Shown in pieces: positions 34,134 to 43,912 of a stretch of 64,000 nt of DNA. Made by a program: the position numbers and the translations under genes. Origin of the DNA: UBA6059 sp965227155 (GTDB lineage Bacteria > Bacteroidota > Bacteroidia > Cytophagales > Cyclobacteriaceae); NCBI GenBank assembly GCA_965227155.1, contig OZ245731.1:1674001-1738000 (forward strand), written 5' to 3'. Positions within the stretch are counted from its first letter, which is position 1; each line of letters opens with the position of its first letter. Below the pieces are notes generated by a model. That model did no database searches, had not been told where the DNA came from, and saw only the letters and a list, made by a program, of their open reading frames with translations.

Positions 34134-34847
34134 TCACATCATCCTCCGCTCCTTCAGCAGATTGAGAAACCCTTCATAATAGGTGTCACTAATTGGGATG
34201 AGCTTCTTTTGGATGACCACAGACTTGCGTTCTATGGTGTCAATTTTATCAATTGAAATGAGGTAGCTTTTATGTACCCGCACAAATTGATCAGGAGGAA
34301 GCAGCTCCTGAAGTTGATGGAAACTCATTAAGGTCATCACGGGCTTCTCCACGGTATGGATGCGTAGATAATCCTTCATGCCTTCCACATAAAGTATGCT
34401 TTTGAGCATGACTTTCTGCAGCTTGTATTCAGTTTTCACGAAAATGAAATCCGATGCAGGCTCCGCGGTAGGGCCTTTGCTTTCGTCTGTAGTTGTGCCG
34501 GGGTTGATCTTATTCACCGCCTTCAAAAACCGATCAAAAGAAATCGGCTTTAGCAAATAGTCGGTTACTTCCAGCTCGTAGCCTTCCAGGGCATATTCAC
34601 TGTAGGCAGTAGTAAGGATCACTGCAGGTTTGTTTTGTAATACTTTAAGCAACTGAATACCTGTGAGCTCCGGCATCTGAATATCCAAAAATAGAAGATC
34701 CACGGTATGGGAACGCAGGTATTCAAAAGCTTTTAGGCCATCGGTAAAGCTTTCCTTGCATTGCAAAAAAGGAATCCGCTCAATATAGTCCAGCAGCTTG
34801 CTCACTGCCAAAGGCTCATCATCTACCACAATACAGGAAAGTGTCAT
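34134..34847 (-). CDS. LytTR-family response regulator
   Basis: A 237-residue regulator with a CheY-like receiver (residues 1-120; acidic pocket VVDDEP, phosphoacceptor Asp55 in LLFLDIQMPELTG, conserved Lys in YLLKPIS) and a C-terminal LytTR DNA-binding domain (about 135-235; VKTEYKLQKVMLKSILYVEGMKDYLRIH, FVRVHKSYLI). LytTR proteins bind paired direct repeats upstream of targets. Its start overlaps the kinase stop by 4 bases. The likely target is the divergent ABC operon, which is inference from position. Confidence 0.95.
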   Translation of the reverse strand: MTLSCIVVDDEPLAVSKLLDYIERIPFLQCKESFTDGLKAFEYLRSHTVDLLFLDIQMPELTGIQLLKVLQNKPAVILTTAYSEYALEGYELEVTDYLLKPISFDRFLKAVNKINPGTTTDESKGPTAEPASDFIFVKTEYKLQKVMLKSILYVEGMKDYLRIHTVEKPVMTLMSFHQLQELLPPDQFVRVHKSYLISIDKIDTIERKSVVIQKKLIPISDTYYEGFLNLLKERRMM

Positions 34848-35881
34848 AATTTGAAACTAAGGTTTACAATATACTGATTATCCCGCTCCTCAATGTTCAG
34901 TTGGTGTACCGGGTAAAGCAGCTCCAGCCTCCGCTTCACATTATTGAGGCCGATACCTCCTACTTTGTCCTTTTCCTGATTTTTATCGCCGGGCAAATTA
35001 TTGATTACCGAAAAATTCAATTCACCGCCCTTCAATCTTAACGTAACCAGCACTTTATAAGCATCGCCGGCTCGGCCTCCATGTTTAAAGGCATTCTCAA
35101 CAAAAGGTATAAAAAGCATGGGGGCAATAAGCACCGATTCATCATCTACCTCTATATCCAAAACTATGTCGCTTTTATTGATGCGGATTTTTTGAAGGTC
35201 AATGAAGCTTTTGATGTAATTGATTTCCTGTGAAAGCCGCACCTTGTCCGTATTCGCATCATACAGCATGTAGCGCATTAAATCCGAAAGCTTAATGATG
35301 GCTTCCGAAGCATCCGGTGCCTTTTTGTACACCATAGCATCTATGTTATTCAGGGTATTGAACAGGAAATGGGGATTGATCTGAGACCTTAACAATGCCA
35401 GCTCAGCACTCAGATTTTGCGCTTCCAGCTGCATTTGTTTACGGTAGTTATCAAACCAATCAACGCTAAACCGCGCAAAAGACGCGATGCTGATAAAATA
35501 CACCGGCGTAAAAAACCGCCGGAAATATTCCACAATCCACGAAGTTCTTTGCTGCACCCAGTCATTATCCGTCTCCACATCGATCTTAATAAGCTCAAGA
35601 GAGGTTACATTGAGTAATGCGTCAAGGCCTATTTTCACCACCGGATAAAACAAAGCGATGAACACCGTAATACTCCAAAACCTGAGTTTTCGGGTACGCA
35701 GGGTTTCGGGGATGAGCTTATAATAGAAGAAGTAGAAAATTGACATCTGCAATGCCAGTGTAATGGTAGTCCAAACCAGTAAACTACGCGTATTCACCTC
35801 CTCCCCCATGCTATACAAAAAGACAAGCAGCAGCAGGTGCAATGACCAGGGTAAAATATGTAACCAGTATTTTTTTCTCAT
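34844..35881 (-). CDS. LytS-type sensor histidine kinase
   Basis: A 345-residue inner-membrane kinase. Four hydrophobic helices lie in residues about 7-140 and form a membrane sensor without an extracellular domain. The His_kinase domain carries LRSQINPHFLFNTLNNI, with the phospho-accepting His171. The ATP-binding domain has FVENAFKHGG (N box) and GGIGLNNVKRRLELLYP (G box). It phosphorylates the LytTR regulator encoded next to it in the same operon. A 261-base divergent region separates it from the ABC transporter genes. Confidence 0.95.
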   Translation of the reverse strand: MRKKYWLHILPWSLHLLLLVFLYSMGEEVNTRSLLVWTTITLALQMSIFYFFYYKLIPETLRTRKLRFWSITVFIALFYPVVKIGLDALLNVTSLELIKIDVETDNDWVQQRTSWIVEYFRRFFTPVYFISIASFARFSVDWFDNYRKQMQLEAQNLSAELALLRSQINPHFLFNTLNNIDAMVYKKAPDASEAIIKLSDLMRYMLYDANTDKVRLSQEINYIKSFIDLQKIRINKSDIVLDIEVDDESVLIAPMLFIPFVENAFKHGGRAGDAYKVLVTLRLKGGELNFSVINNLPGDKNQEKDKVGGIGLNNVKRRLELLYPVHQLNIEERDNQYIVNLSFKL

Positions 35882-36042
35882 CGGTAATGTAAACCTCCTC
35901 GATTATGCCGTATTTATCAGCATTAAGGTGCTCAAAATAGACTACTTCTGCTTAATGATCTACCACCCGGCTATTTCTACCGACAAACGCCTGGTAGTGT
36001 GATATCCACTTTACATCTGTAAAATACTATTGTTCAGCCAGA

Positions 36043-36050
36043 TAGATTTG
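36043..36050 (+). promoter_or_regulatory. candidate -7 box upstream of the ABC operon
   Basis: TAGATTTG matches the Bacteroidota -7 consensus TAnnTTTG exactly, 93 bases before the ATP-binding protein start. No clear TTTG -33 box lies at the ideal spacing, so the site is weakly supported. Confidence 0.3.
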
Positions 36051-36142
36051 TATCGCTCCTTTGGTTTTATTCATTTAGAGCAATCGTTTGTAATAAAATC
36101 AGAATTATGGTCACTAATGGAACAAGTCAAAATCAGGAATAA

Positions 36143-37033
36143 ATGGAACTAAAGATCAACAAACTATCGAAAACTTACGGTAATGGTGTGAAAGCCCTAC
36201 AGGATATCACACTGGAAATCGGTACCGGCATGTTTGGGCTACTAGGCCCTAATGGTGCCGGCAAATCAAGTCTTATGCGTACCATCGCAACCTTGCAGGA
36301 ACCCGATACGGGCAGCATCACTTTGGGGGAAATCAATGTACTTACGCAAAAGGAAGAGGTAAGGAAAATCCTGGGGTACCTGCCACAGGAATTTGGTGTG
36401 TATCCCAAGGTTTCAGCAGAGATATTGCTGGATCATCTGGCTGTCCTTAAAGGCGTACGCCAAAGAAAGCAGCGCAAGGAGCTGGTAGAAGCCCTGCTGC
36501 ACAAAACCAACCTTTGGGAAGCCCGAAAGAAAAGTCTGGGTGGCTACAGCGGTGGTATGAAACAGCGATTTGGCATTGCGCAGGCCCTATTGAGCGATCC
36601 AAAATTGATCATCGTGGATGAGCCTACTGCCGGTCTCGACCCTGCAGAACGCAACCGTTTCCTCAATCTGCTGAGCGAGTTGGGAGAGAATACCGTGGTT
36701 ATACTGTCTACCCATATTGTAGAAGATGTAAAAGAGCTATGCACCGATATGGCCATTATCAACAAAGGTCAGGTGGTGCTCAAAGGCAATCCGCTGGAAA
36801 CAATCGAGAGCATCAACGGCAGGGTATGGCGAAAGACCATTCACAAAGAAGAACTGGATGAATACCGCGGGCAGTACCAGGTGATTTCAGATCGCTTGAT
36901 TGCCGGCAAACCAGAGATTCATGTGTATGCTGAATCCCAACCGGGTGAGGGCTTTGATCCTGTAGAAGCAGATCTGGAGGATGTCTATTTTCAGAAAATT
37001 TTTGGCCACCAGGGTGCTGCTGTACCCGCTTAA
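36143..37033 (+). CDS. ABC transporter ATP-binding protein
   Basis: A 296-residue ATPase of the ABC-2 exporter class: Walker A GPNGAGKSS (Lys41), Q-loop PQEFGVYP, signature YSGGMKQR (135-142), Walker B LIIVDEP (Asp159-Glu160), D-loop and the switch His in STHIVED. The last 80 residues are a charged extension typical of transporters with fused permease partners. It lies 15 bases upstream of the permease/peptidase gene and powers it. Divergent from the LytS/LytTR pair. Confidence 0.95.
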   Translation: MELKINKLSKTYGNGVKALQDITLEIGTGMFGLLGPNGAGKSSLMRTIATLQEPDTGSITLGEINVLTQKEEVRKILGYLPQEFGVYPKVSAEILLDHLAVLKGVRQRKQRKELVEALLHKTNLWEARKKSLGGYSGGMKQRFGIAQALLSDPKLIIVDEPTAGLDPAERNRFLNLLSELGENTVVILSTHIVEDVKELCTDMAIINKGQVVLKGNPLETIESINGRVWRKTIHKEELDEYRGQYQVISDRLIAGKPEIHVYAESQPGEGFDPVEADLEDVYFQKIFGHQGAAVPA

Positions 37034-37048
37034 AAACAGGAGGTAACT

Positions 37049-40000
37049 ATGTGGTATGAAATTTTAAAATTCGAGCTTCAATACCGGAAAAAGCGCCCCG
37101 GCACTTTTATCTATTTTGGAATAATGTTTTTGGTGGCCTTCCTGGCTATTTCTACCGATGCGGTACAGATTGGCGGAGGTGCAGGACTGGTCAAGGAAAA
37201 TGCTCCGGCTACCATAGCCTTCATGATGGCCATTATTTCTGCATTTTTTATGATGATCACATCTGCTATTATGGGGGTGGGCGTATTGCGTGACTTTGAG
37301 CACCAAACCGAATCCATCATGTTTGTCAATCCAATCACCAAAATGGATTACCTGCTAGGCAGGTTTCTGGGTTCGTTTCTGGTGTTGCTGTTTGTGTTTA
37401 CCGGTGCTTTGCTAGGTTTCATCCTGGGTGAATTTATGCCCTGGCGGGAGGCCGACAAACTGCTGTCTTTTCAGCTATGGAATTATCTACAACCCTTCCT
37501 TTTCCTTGTGGTACCCAATTTGATCTTTTCGGGAATTCTCTTTTTCATCATTGGGGCATTGTCGAGAAAGATGGTAGTGGTGTACGCCAGCTGGATCCTG
37601 CTATTTGTACTTTACCAAATTGCTGGAGCGATGACCGCCGAGCTGGAGGATAAGGACATGGCAGCCATTTTGGACCCGTTTGCCTTAACAGCCATTCAGA
37701 TGACCACTCAGTACTGGACAGTGGCAGAGCAAAACTCGCTGGTGATCCCAATGGAAGGCAGCATGCTTATCAACAGGATTCTGTGGGTGTGCATAGGCAT
37801 AGCAGTAGCCGTGATTGGTTATTTCAGCTTTAGCTTCACTGTAGTAAGGAAGAGTATTTTCAAGAAAAAGCTGAAAGCTTCAGAGGAGAAAGCCAATACA
37901 CAGATGGCTATACCCAAGGTTCAGTTCTTTCATGATTTTATCACTTCATTGGCACAGATCAGAACACTTTCGGTCTTCTACTTCAAACAGGTATTTAAAA
38001 GTGTGCCATTTATCGCCATGGCTGGATTTGGCATCATTACCCTCATCATAAATTCGTTCTACATTGGCGAGGTATTTGGCACCTTTACCTACCCCACCAC
38101 ATACCGTATGCTGGAGTTGATCGGAGGTTTTAACCTATTCTTCCTGATTATTTTGGTGAGTTATACTGGTGAGCTGATCTGGAAGGAGCGGGAAGCCCGG
38201 ATCAATTTGATATTTGATTCTATTCCCATGTCGGACGCTATAGCATTGATCAGCAAATTCTTTGGCCTGATACTGGTGTTTATGACACTAATGCTGGTAC
38301 TCATTGGTACCGGTGTATTGATCCAGACTTTTAATGGTTACTATAAATATGAGCTGGGGATTTATTTTGCCGAATTATATACCGATGTGCTCTTCAACCT
38401 GGTATTGTTCAGCCTGCTATCATTCTTTATCCAGGTTATGGTCAACAATAAATTCCTGGGCTATGCGCTGATGGTGCTCTTTTTTATCACCAGCGCCGTA
38501 CTCAGCAACTGGGGCGTAGAACATACCATGTTTCAATTTGCCAGTGGCAATTTGGGCACCTATTCCGATATGAACGGCTATGGCCACTTTATCCCGGGCT
38601 TCAGCTGGTTAAACCTTTACTGGTTTGGCTTGGCATCCTTGCTTTTTGCCATCTCCATTGTATTTGCCGTGCGGGGTAGTGAGGCCATTATGAAAACGCG
38701 CTGGCACGTAGGCAAACTAAGGCTTACTAAACCTTTGCTGACCTTTGCTATTGCAGGCATAGCTGTTTTCTTCTTGTCGGGTTTTTATGTGTACTACAAT
38801 ACCAATGTGTTGAGTACCTACAGAAATTCTGATGAGCAAAATGCACAACGTGCTGATTATGAAAAAGCCCTTAAGCAGTATGAATATCTTCAACAGCCGC
38901 TCATTGATAGAGTCAGCATGCATGTTGAGCTATACCCATACGAGCGTGATTACCAGGCTGAGGGTAGCTATTATCTGGTAAATGCCCACCAGGAACCCAT
39001 CAATCAGGTTCACATTCAGCTAAACCCCGAAGAAACGCACACCTACGATTATGTGCGTTTTGATAGGGAAGCTACGGTCGACGAAACCTATGATGAATTC
39101 AGATACTATATCTATACACTACAGGAGCCGCTTGCTCCCGGAGATTCTATGCGCTTTGAATTCAAAAGTATGTATCAAACCAAAGGTTTTGGACAGAGCA
39201 GCAGCAGTACGGACGTGGTATTTAATGGGTCTTTTTTCAGTAACTCACATTTTCCTGCGATTGGCTACCAGGCAGACTATGAGTTAGGCGATGATGATGA
39301 CCGTGAAGACAATGATTTGGAACCCAAGGATCGGGCTTTGCCACAGGACGACCCCAGGGGACTGGCCAGAAATATGTTTTCTGATGATGCCATAGGCGGC
39401 ATTGATTTTGACATCACCATTGGTACCAGCGCTGACCAAATTGCCATTGCGCCCGGCTACCTGCAGAAGGAATGGGAAGAAAATGGCCGACGGTATTACC
39501 AGTATAAAATGGATAAGCGCATTGAGCCATTTTTCAATATCGTTTCGGCAAAATATAGTGTAATGGAGGACAAAATGACCATTCCACTCGATAGTGGCTC
39601 AAGTAAGGATATCAGCCTTGAAATTTATTACCACGAGGGTCACGAGTATAACCTGGAAAGCATGATGAAATCGATGAAGGAGTCATTTGCCTATTTCTCC
39701 AGCAATTTCAGCCCTTACCAATACCGTCAGATGCGCATACTGGAATTTCCTCGCTATGCCTCCTTTGCACAGTCTTTTGCTAATACGGTGCCTTTTTCTG
39801 AGGGTATTGGTTTTGTCCTGAAGATAGAAGAGGAGGATGACGTGGATGTTGCCTATTATGTGACCGCCCATGAGTTGGCGCACCAGTGGTGGGGCCACCA
39901 AATCATCGGGGCTAATGTACAGGGCAATACCATGCTCATAGAAAGCCTGGCCCAATATGGTGCATTGATGGTGATGAAGCAGGCTTATCCACAGGAGCAT

Positions 40001-40666
40001 ATGCAGGATTTTCTGGAGCAGGAGCTTGACCGCTACCTATCCGGGAGGGCCGGAGAGCAAAAAAAGGAATTGCCTCTATACCTGGTTGAAAATCAGCAAT
40101 ACATTCATTATGGCAAGGGTGCGGTAGTAATGTATGCGCTGCAGGATTACATCGGTGAGGATAAGGTAAATGCCGCGCTGAGCAAGTTTATCACCGATTG
40201 GCAAGATCCCAAGCAGGCAGGCCGCTATCCTACTTCATCCGATCTAATTACTTATTTCAGAGAAGTAGCACCAGATTCTATGCAATACCTGATTACTGAT
40301 CTGTTTGAAAAAATCGTGTTGTTTGAAAATAAAACGGAAAAAGCAGAATATACGAGCCTCGCCGATGGCACATACACTTTAAACCTTACTGTAGACAGTA
40401 AAAAGTTCGAAGCAGATAGCCTGGGCAATACCAAGCCTGTAGTTTTCTCAGAATGGATTGATATTGGGGTGTATACTGAGTCATCCGCTGGCAAAGACAG
40501 CCTGATTTATTTGCAAAAACATAAGGTGTCGGATGGTGAAAATGTATTCGAGATACCTCTTGATGCAAAACCAAGCAAAGCTGGTATTGATCCGCTCAAT
40601 ATCCTGATTGACCGGAACCCTGACGACAACAGGAAAAGTGCCACAGAGGTTGAACTGAATTCCTAG
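37049..40666 (+). CDS. ABC-2 permease fused to an M1-family metallopeptidase
   Basis: A 1,205-residue two-part protein. Residues 1-590 hold two ABC-2 permease units of about six helices each (the first from about 15-265, the second from about 315-590, including TGELIWKEREARINLIFDSIP). The remaining 600 residues face the periplasm: a beta-rich N-domain and an M1 aminopeptidase domain with HELAHQWWGHQ (His941, Glu942, His945) and Glu965. The protease site appears intact, so it may trim the exported peptide or a surface substrate. Substrate is unknown. The same architecture recurs in Bacteroidota; the pairing with a LytTR system suggests envelope-stress or peptide sensing. Confidence 0.92.
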   Translation: MWYEILKFELQYRKKRPGTFIYFGIMFLVAFLAISTDAVQIGGGAGLVKENAPATIAFMMAIISAFFMMITSAIMGVGVLRDFEHQTESIMFVNPITKMDYLLGRFLGSFLVLLFVFTGALLGFILGEFMPWREADKLLSFQLWNYLQPFLFLVVPNLIFSGILFFIIGALSRKMVVVYASWILLFVLYQIAGAMTAELEDKDMAAILDPFALTAIQMTTQYWTVAEQNSLVIPMEGSMLINRILWVCIGIAVAVIGYFSFSFTVVRKSIFKKKLKASEEKANTQMAIPKVQFFHDFITSLAQIRTLSVFYFKQVFKSVPFIAMAGFGIITLIINSFYIGEVFGTFTYPTTYRMLELIGGFNLFFLIILVSYTGELIWKEREARINLIFDSIPMSDAIALISKFFGLILVFMTLMLVLIGTGVLIQTFNGYYKYELGIYFAELYTDVLFNLVLFSLLSFFIQVMVNNKFLGYALMVLFFITSAVLSNWGVEHTMFQFASGNLGTYSDMNGYGHFIPGFSWLNLYWFGLASLLFAISIVFAVRGSEAIMKTRWHVGKLRLTKPLLTFAIAGIAVFFLSGFYVYYNTNVLSTYRNSDEQNAQRADYEKALKQYEYLQQPLIDRVSMHVELYPYERDYQAEGSYYLVNAHQEPINQVHIQLNPEETHTYDYVRFDREATVDETYDEFRYYIYTLQEPLAPGDSMRFEFKSMYQTKGFGQSSSSTDVVFNGSFFSNSHFPAIGYQADYELGDDDDREDNDLEPKDRALPQDDPRGLARNMFSDDAIGGIDFDITIGTSADQIAIAPGYLQKEWEENGRRYYQYKMDKRIEPFFNIVSAKYSVMEDKMTIPLDSGSSKDISLEIYYHEGHEYNLESMMKSMKESFAYFSSNFSPYQYRQMRILEFPRYASFAQSFANTVPFSEGIGFVLKIEEEDDVDVAYYVTAHELAHQWWGHQIIGANVQGNTMLIESLAQYGALMVMKQAYPQEHMQDFLEQELDRYLSGRAGEQKKELPLYLVENQQYIHYGKGAVVMYALQDYIGEDKVNAALSKFITDWQDPKQAGRYPTSSDLITYFREVAPDSMQYLITDLFEKIVLFENKTEKAEYTSLADGTYTLNLTVDSKKFEADSLGNTKPVVFSEWIDIGVYTESSAGKDSLIYLQKHKVSDGENVFEIPLDAKPSKAGIDPLNILIDRNPDDNRKSATEVELNS

Positions 40667-40692
40667 TTTCCATTTTAAATTAGTGACTTTTT

Positions 40693-40722
40693 AAATCCCT
40701 GTCTTACGGCAGGGATTTTTTT
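40693..40722 (+). terminator. intrinsic terminator after the ABC operon
   Basis: AATCCCTG (40694-40701) pairs with CAGGGATT (40710-40717) around an 8-base loop and is followed by a run of T. It starts 28 bases after the permease/peptidase stop. Confidence 0.85.
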
Positions 40723-40859
40723 ATTGTAGAAATCATAGTCGCATGCATTTTCACTTAGTCTGGCCATCAAATTATAAGCACTGAATTCATCTACCACGAA
40801 ATTTTCTGCGCTCATTTGAATGGTTTTTTCTAATTTCCTTCTTTAAAACCTTTATTACT

Positions 40860-42287
40860 ATGAAAAAGCCTTCATTACTGCTGATTTGCCTGACTTTCAC
40901 CCTGCTTGCATGGGCTCAAAAAGAGAAAAAATCCCTGATGGAAGGGATTGATTCAAAAAAGGATATTTATGCCGATGCGGCCATGCAAATCTGGGAATGG
41001 GCTGAAGTGGGCTATCAGGAAGAGAAGAGCAGCAAAAAGCTGCAGGAGCTTCTGGAAAATGAAGGTTTCACCATAGAGGCCGGTGTAGCTGGTATTCCGA
41101 CAGCATTTGTAGCAAGCTATGGCAGTGGCAAGCCTGTGATAGGAGTACTGGGTGAGTATGATGCCTTGCCCGGACTTTCACAAACTGCCTCACCGGAAAA
41201 AGAAGCCAGGGAAGGTGCAGATGCTGGCCATGCCTGTGGGCACCATCTTTTTGGGGTAGCTTCTGCCGCTACAGCCATCAGCCTCAAAAACTGGCTTGCA
41301 GAAAATAAAGCAAGTGGTACGATCAAATTTTATGGGACCCCTGCCGAAGAAGGTGGCAGCGGGAAAGTCTACATGGTACGAGCAGGCCTTTTTGATGATG
41401 TTGACGCTGTATTACAGTGGCATCCCGGGGATGGCAATGGTGCTGGTGCTTACAGCACATTGGCCAATAAAACCGGTAAGTTTAGATTTTATGGTGTTTC
41501 CTCCCATGCAGCTGCTGCCCCCGAAAGAGGTCGGTCCGCGCTTGATGCGGTGGAGGCTATGAACGTAATGGTCAATATGCTTCGAGAGCATGTGAAAGAC
41601 AAAACAAGAATTCATTATGTGATCACGCAGGGCGGAAAGGCTCCTAACGTAGTGCCGGATTTTGCAGAGGTTTATTATTATGTGCGTCATCCTGAAGTGC
41701 AGGAGGTAAAAGACATTTGGGCAAGGATTGAAAAAGCCGCTGAAGGTGCTGCCATCGGTACAGAAACACGCTTCGACCTGGAGGTGACGGGTGGTGTGTA
41801 CAATATTTTACCCAACGTAGCTTTGGCAGAGATAATGCACGAAAACCTGACCCTGGTAGGTGGTATAGAGTATAATGAAGAGGAGATGGCTTTTGCTGAG
41901 AAGCTACAGGAGTCGCTGGGTAAATATAAAAAGCCATTGAGTACTGCTGGCGAAGTTGCACCATTCGTATCAGGAGGTGTAGGGTCAGCATCGTCTGATG
42001 TGGGTGATGTGAGCTGGGCTGTGCCTACAGTAGGCATGCGTGCTGCCACCTGGGTACCGGGCACATCTGCCCATTCGTGGCAGGCAGTAGCTTGCGGAGG
42101 CACCAGCATTGGTGTAAAAGGCATGATGGTAGCAGCCAAGGCTATGGCATTGACAGGCCTGGATCTTATCAAAAAACCTGAAATATTAGAAAAAGCTAAA
42201 GCAGAATTTATGGAAAGAAGAGGCGCTGATTTTCAATATGAAGCATTGGTCGGTGACCGTGCGCCTGCTTTAGATTATAGAAAATAA
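40860..42287 (+). CDS. secreted AbgB-like M20 amidohydrolase
   Basis: A 475-residue enzyme with a signal peptide (MKKPSLLLICLTFTLLAWAQ). The catalytic domain includes EYDALPGLSQ, the zinc motif GHACGHHLFG and FYGTPAEEGGSGKVYM with the general-base Glu pair; a dimerisation domain occupies about residues 205-330, and a final metal His is in GTSAHSWQ. The pattern is that of AbgB/p-aminobenzoyl-glutamate hydrolases. It differs from the other M20 protein in this window (8520-9833) in length and in the SAHSW ending. It probably splits N-acyl or aminobenzoyl amino acids in the periplasm. Confidence 0.9.
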   Translation: MKKPSLLLICLTFTLLAWAQKEKKSLMEGIDSKKDIYADAAMQIWEWAEVGYQEEKSSKKLQELLENEGFTIEAGVAGIPTAFVASYGSGKPVIGVLGEYDALPGLSQTASPEKEAREGADAGHACGHHLFGVASAATAISLKNWLAENKASGTIKFYGTPAEEGGSGKVYMVRAGLFDDVDAVLQWHPGDGNGAGAYSTLANKTGKFRFYGVSSHAAAAPERGRSALDAVEAMNVMVNMLREHVKDKTRIHYVITQGGKAPNVVPDFAEVYYYVRHPEVQEVKDIWARIEKAAEGAAIGTETRFDLEVTGGVYNILPNVALAEIMHENLTLVGGIEYNEEEMAFAEKLQESLGKYKKPLSTAGEVAPFVSGGVGSASSDVGDVSWAVPTVGMRAATWVPGTSAHSWQAVACGGTSIGVKGMMVAAKAMALTGLDLIKKPEILEKAKAEFMERRGADFQYEALVGDRAPALDYRK

Positions 42288-42452
42288 GCCATTGAATTGG
42301 TGGTTATTAAGCCAGCTATAGGTAACCATTTCATTAAATTATTAAATTGAAACTGTTAATTGTATCAAAATATTACATATTGTAGTATATTGATTGGTTA
42401 ATTACAGTGTTTGTACTTTGCTATGCTTAAACGCCTTAAATGATTATATTCT

Positions 42453-43823
42453 ATGGGTAACCTTTACGTCAATCATCGAAAAACCCTCAACCTTTTTAGT
42501 ATACTGATCATTGCCCTGCTTTGGGGGCCCCTTGCCATTGCACAGGAGTCTGATCCGGTCAAGTTGTTCTTTAAGAATGGTGAGGCTTTCCGTACCATCG
42601 AGCATTACAAGGAAGCTATTGCTGAATATGATAAAGCTTTAGCTATAGATGATACCTATCAGATGATACATTATTGGAAAGGTGTGTGTCATTTCATCAT
42701 AAAAGAATATGATCAAAGTATCGCTTCTTTAGAAAGAGCAATAGAATTGAGCCCCAATTATAAAGCGGCTTACAGTGCTCTCATGAAAGTCTACAATGAG
42801 TTGGGCAACAATGAAAAGTCCATAGAAACCTTTGAAAGGGTTGCTGATATTGAAGAAGATCCTTTGACCAAGGTCAACATGTATCGTAGGGTGATCAATA
42901 TGCAAATCGAGGAGGGCAATAATGAAGCGGCAATTGTCAATATTGAAAAAGCACTGGAAGTAGATCCCGGTAACCTGGAGATTCGCTATCTGGAAAGTGA
43001 TATCTACAATAATCTTGGGCAGTACCGTAAAGCGATAGAGGTGCTGGAACCTGTGATGGACGATTTAAATAAGCTATCTCCTGACAACAGGCTAAAGTTC
43101 TACTATGAATTAGGGTATGCTTATCATTATATGAAAGAATATGATAAGTCCAATGAATATTTCAAAAAAGCATATGACGGCCCATTTAAGTCGTTGATCA
43201 GTAAGTTGCAGCCCAGCCATTTTTTCAATGTGGCCTATGGCTATTCAAAAATTTATGAATACGAAACTTGTGAGCGGTTACTTAAAAAAGTCCTGGAAAT
43301 AGATCCTACCTACGCTCAGGCCTATGACCTGCTAGCCGATGTGGCTATCAAGCAGGAGCATCACCACAAAGGTCTGGAATATTACGAGCAGGCGGTAGAA
43401 GGATTAGGTGCAAAATCAAATGATCTGGAAGACATCTATGCTGAAAAGTTTATACCAACCTTGCTGAATAACAGGGATTATGAGATAGCCGTACAGCTGG
43501 CGAATGAAGCGCTAGCCAAATTCCCAAATAGCGTAAAGATCAAATATCTCAAAGCCATTGGTTTGCACCATCAGGATAAAAATGTAGAAGCCATAAAAAT
43601 TATGGAAGAGGTAGTTGCCAATAAAGCAGCCTCCTCCCCTATGGATTACGCACTTTATAACTTCGCCCTTGGTATAATTTATAAAACTAATGGTAATCTA
43701 AAAGAAGCAGAAGAAGCATTTAAACTAGCCGATAAAGGTCCATATAGGAATGCCAGTTTATATGCTTATGAATCTACACTTGAGGAAGAAATGATGCAAG
43801 CGCAGAATAAAGGTGCAAACTAA
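42453..43823 (+). CDS. secreted TPR-repeat protein
   Basis: A 456-residue protein with a signal peptide or anchor at residues about 12-31 (FSILIIALLWGPLAIAQ). The rest is about ten tetratricopeptide repeats, for example YKEAIAEYDKALAIDDTYQ, YDQSIASLERAIELSPNYKA, and YETCERLLKKVLEIDPTYAQ. It precedes the DUF1800 and DUF1501 genes in the same direction (89 bases before the first) and may be a periplasmic scaffold for them; that is inference. No enzyme motif is visible. Confidence 0.8.
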   Translation: MGNLYVNHRKTLNLFSILIIALLWGPLAIAQESDPVKLFFKNGEAFRTIEHYKEAIAEYDKALAIDDTYQMIHYWKGVCHFIIKEYDQSIASLERAIELSPNYKAAYSALMKVYNELGNNEKSIETFERVADIEEDPLTKVNMYRRVINMQIEEGNNEAAIVNIEKALEVDPGNLEIRYLESDIYNNLGQYRKAIEVLEPVMDDLNKLSPDNRLKFYYELGYAYHYMKEYDKSNEYFKKAYDGPFKSLISKLQPSHFFNVAYGYSKIYEYETCERLLKKVLEIDPTYAQAYDLLADVAIKQEHHHKGLEYYEQAVEGLGAKSNDLEDIYAEKFIPTLLNNRDYEIAVQLANEALAKFPNSVKIKYLKAIGLHHQDKNVEAIKIMEEVVANKAASSPMDYALYNFALGIIYKTNGNLKEAEEAFKLADKGPYRNASLYAYESTLEEEMMQAQNKGAN

Positions 43824-43912
43824 TCACCGGCTAGTTCTTTAAAGTTGCATTATTTTTAGTTGTAATTGACTGTTTTAAAGGTTAATTTTATTAGCCTTAA
43901 ATATTATTCGTT

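Noticed and set aside
41687..42172. Long antisense frame within the AbgB-like gene
   Set aside because: It is a shadow of codon bias: the M20 protein on the plus strand has full motifs and a signal peptide; the antisense product is repetitive Pro/Thr/Ser without a family.
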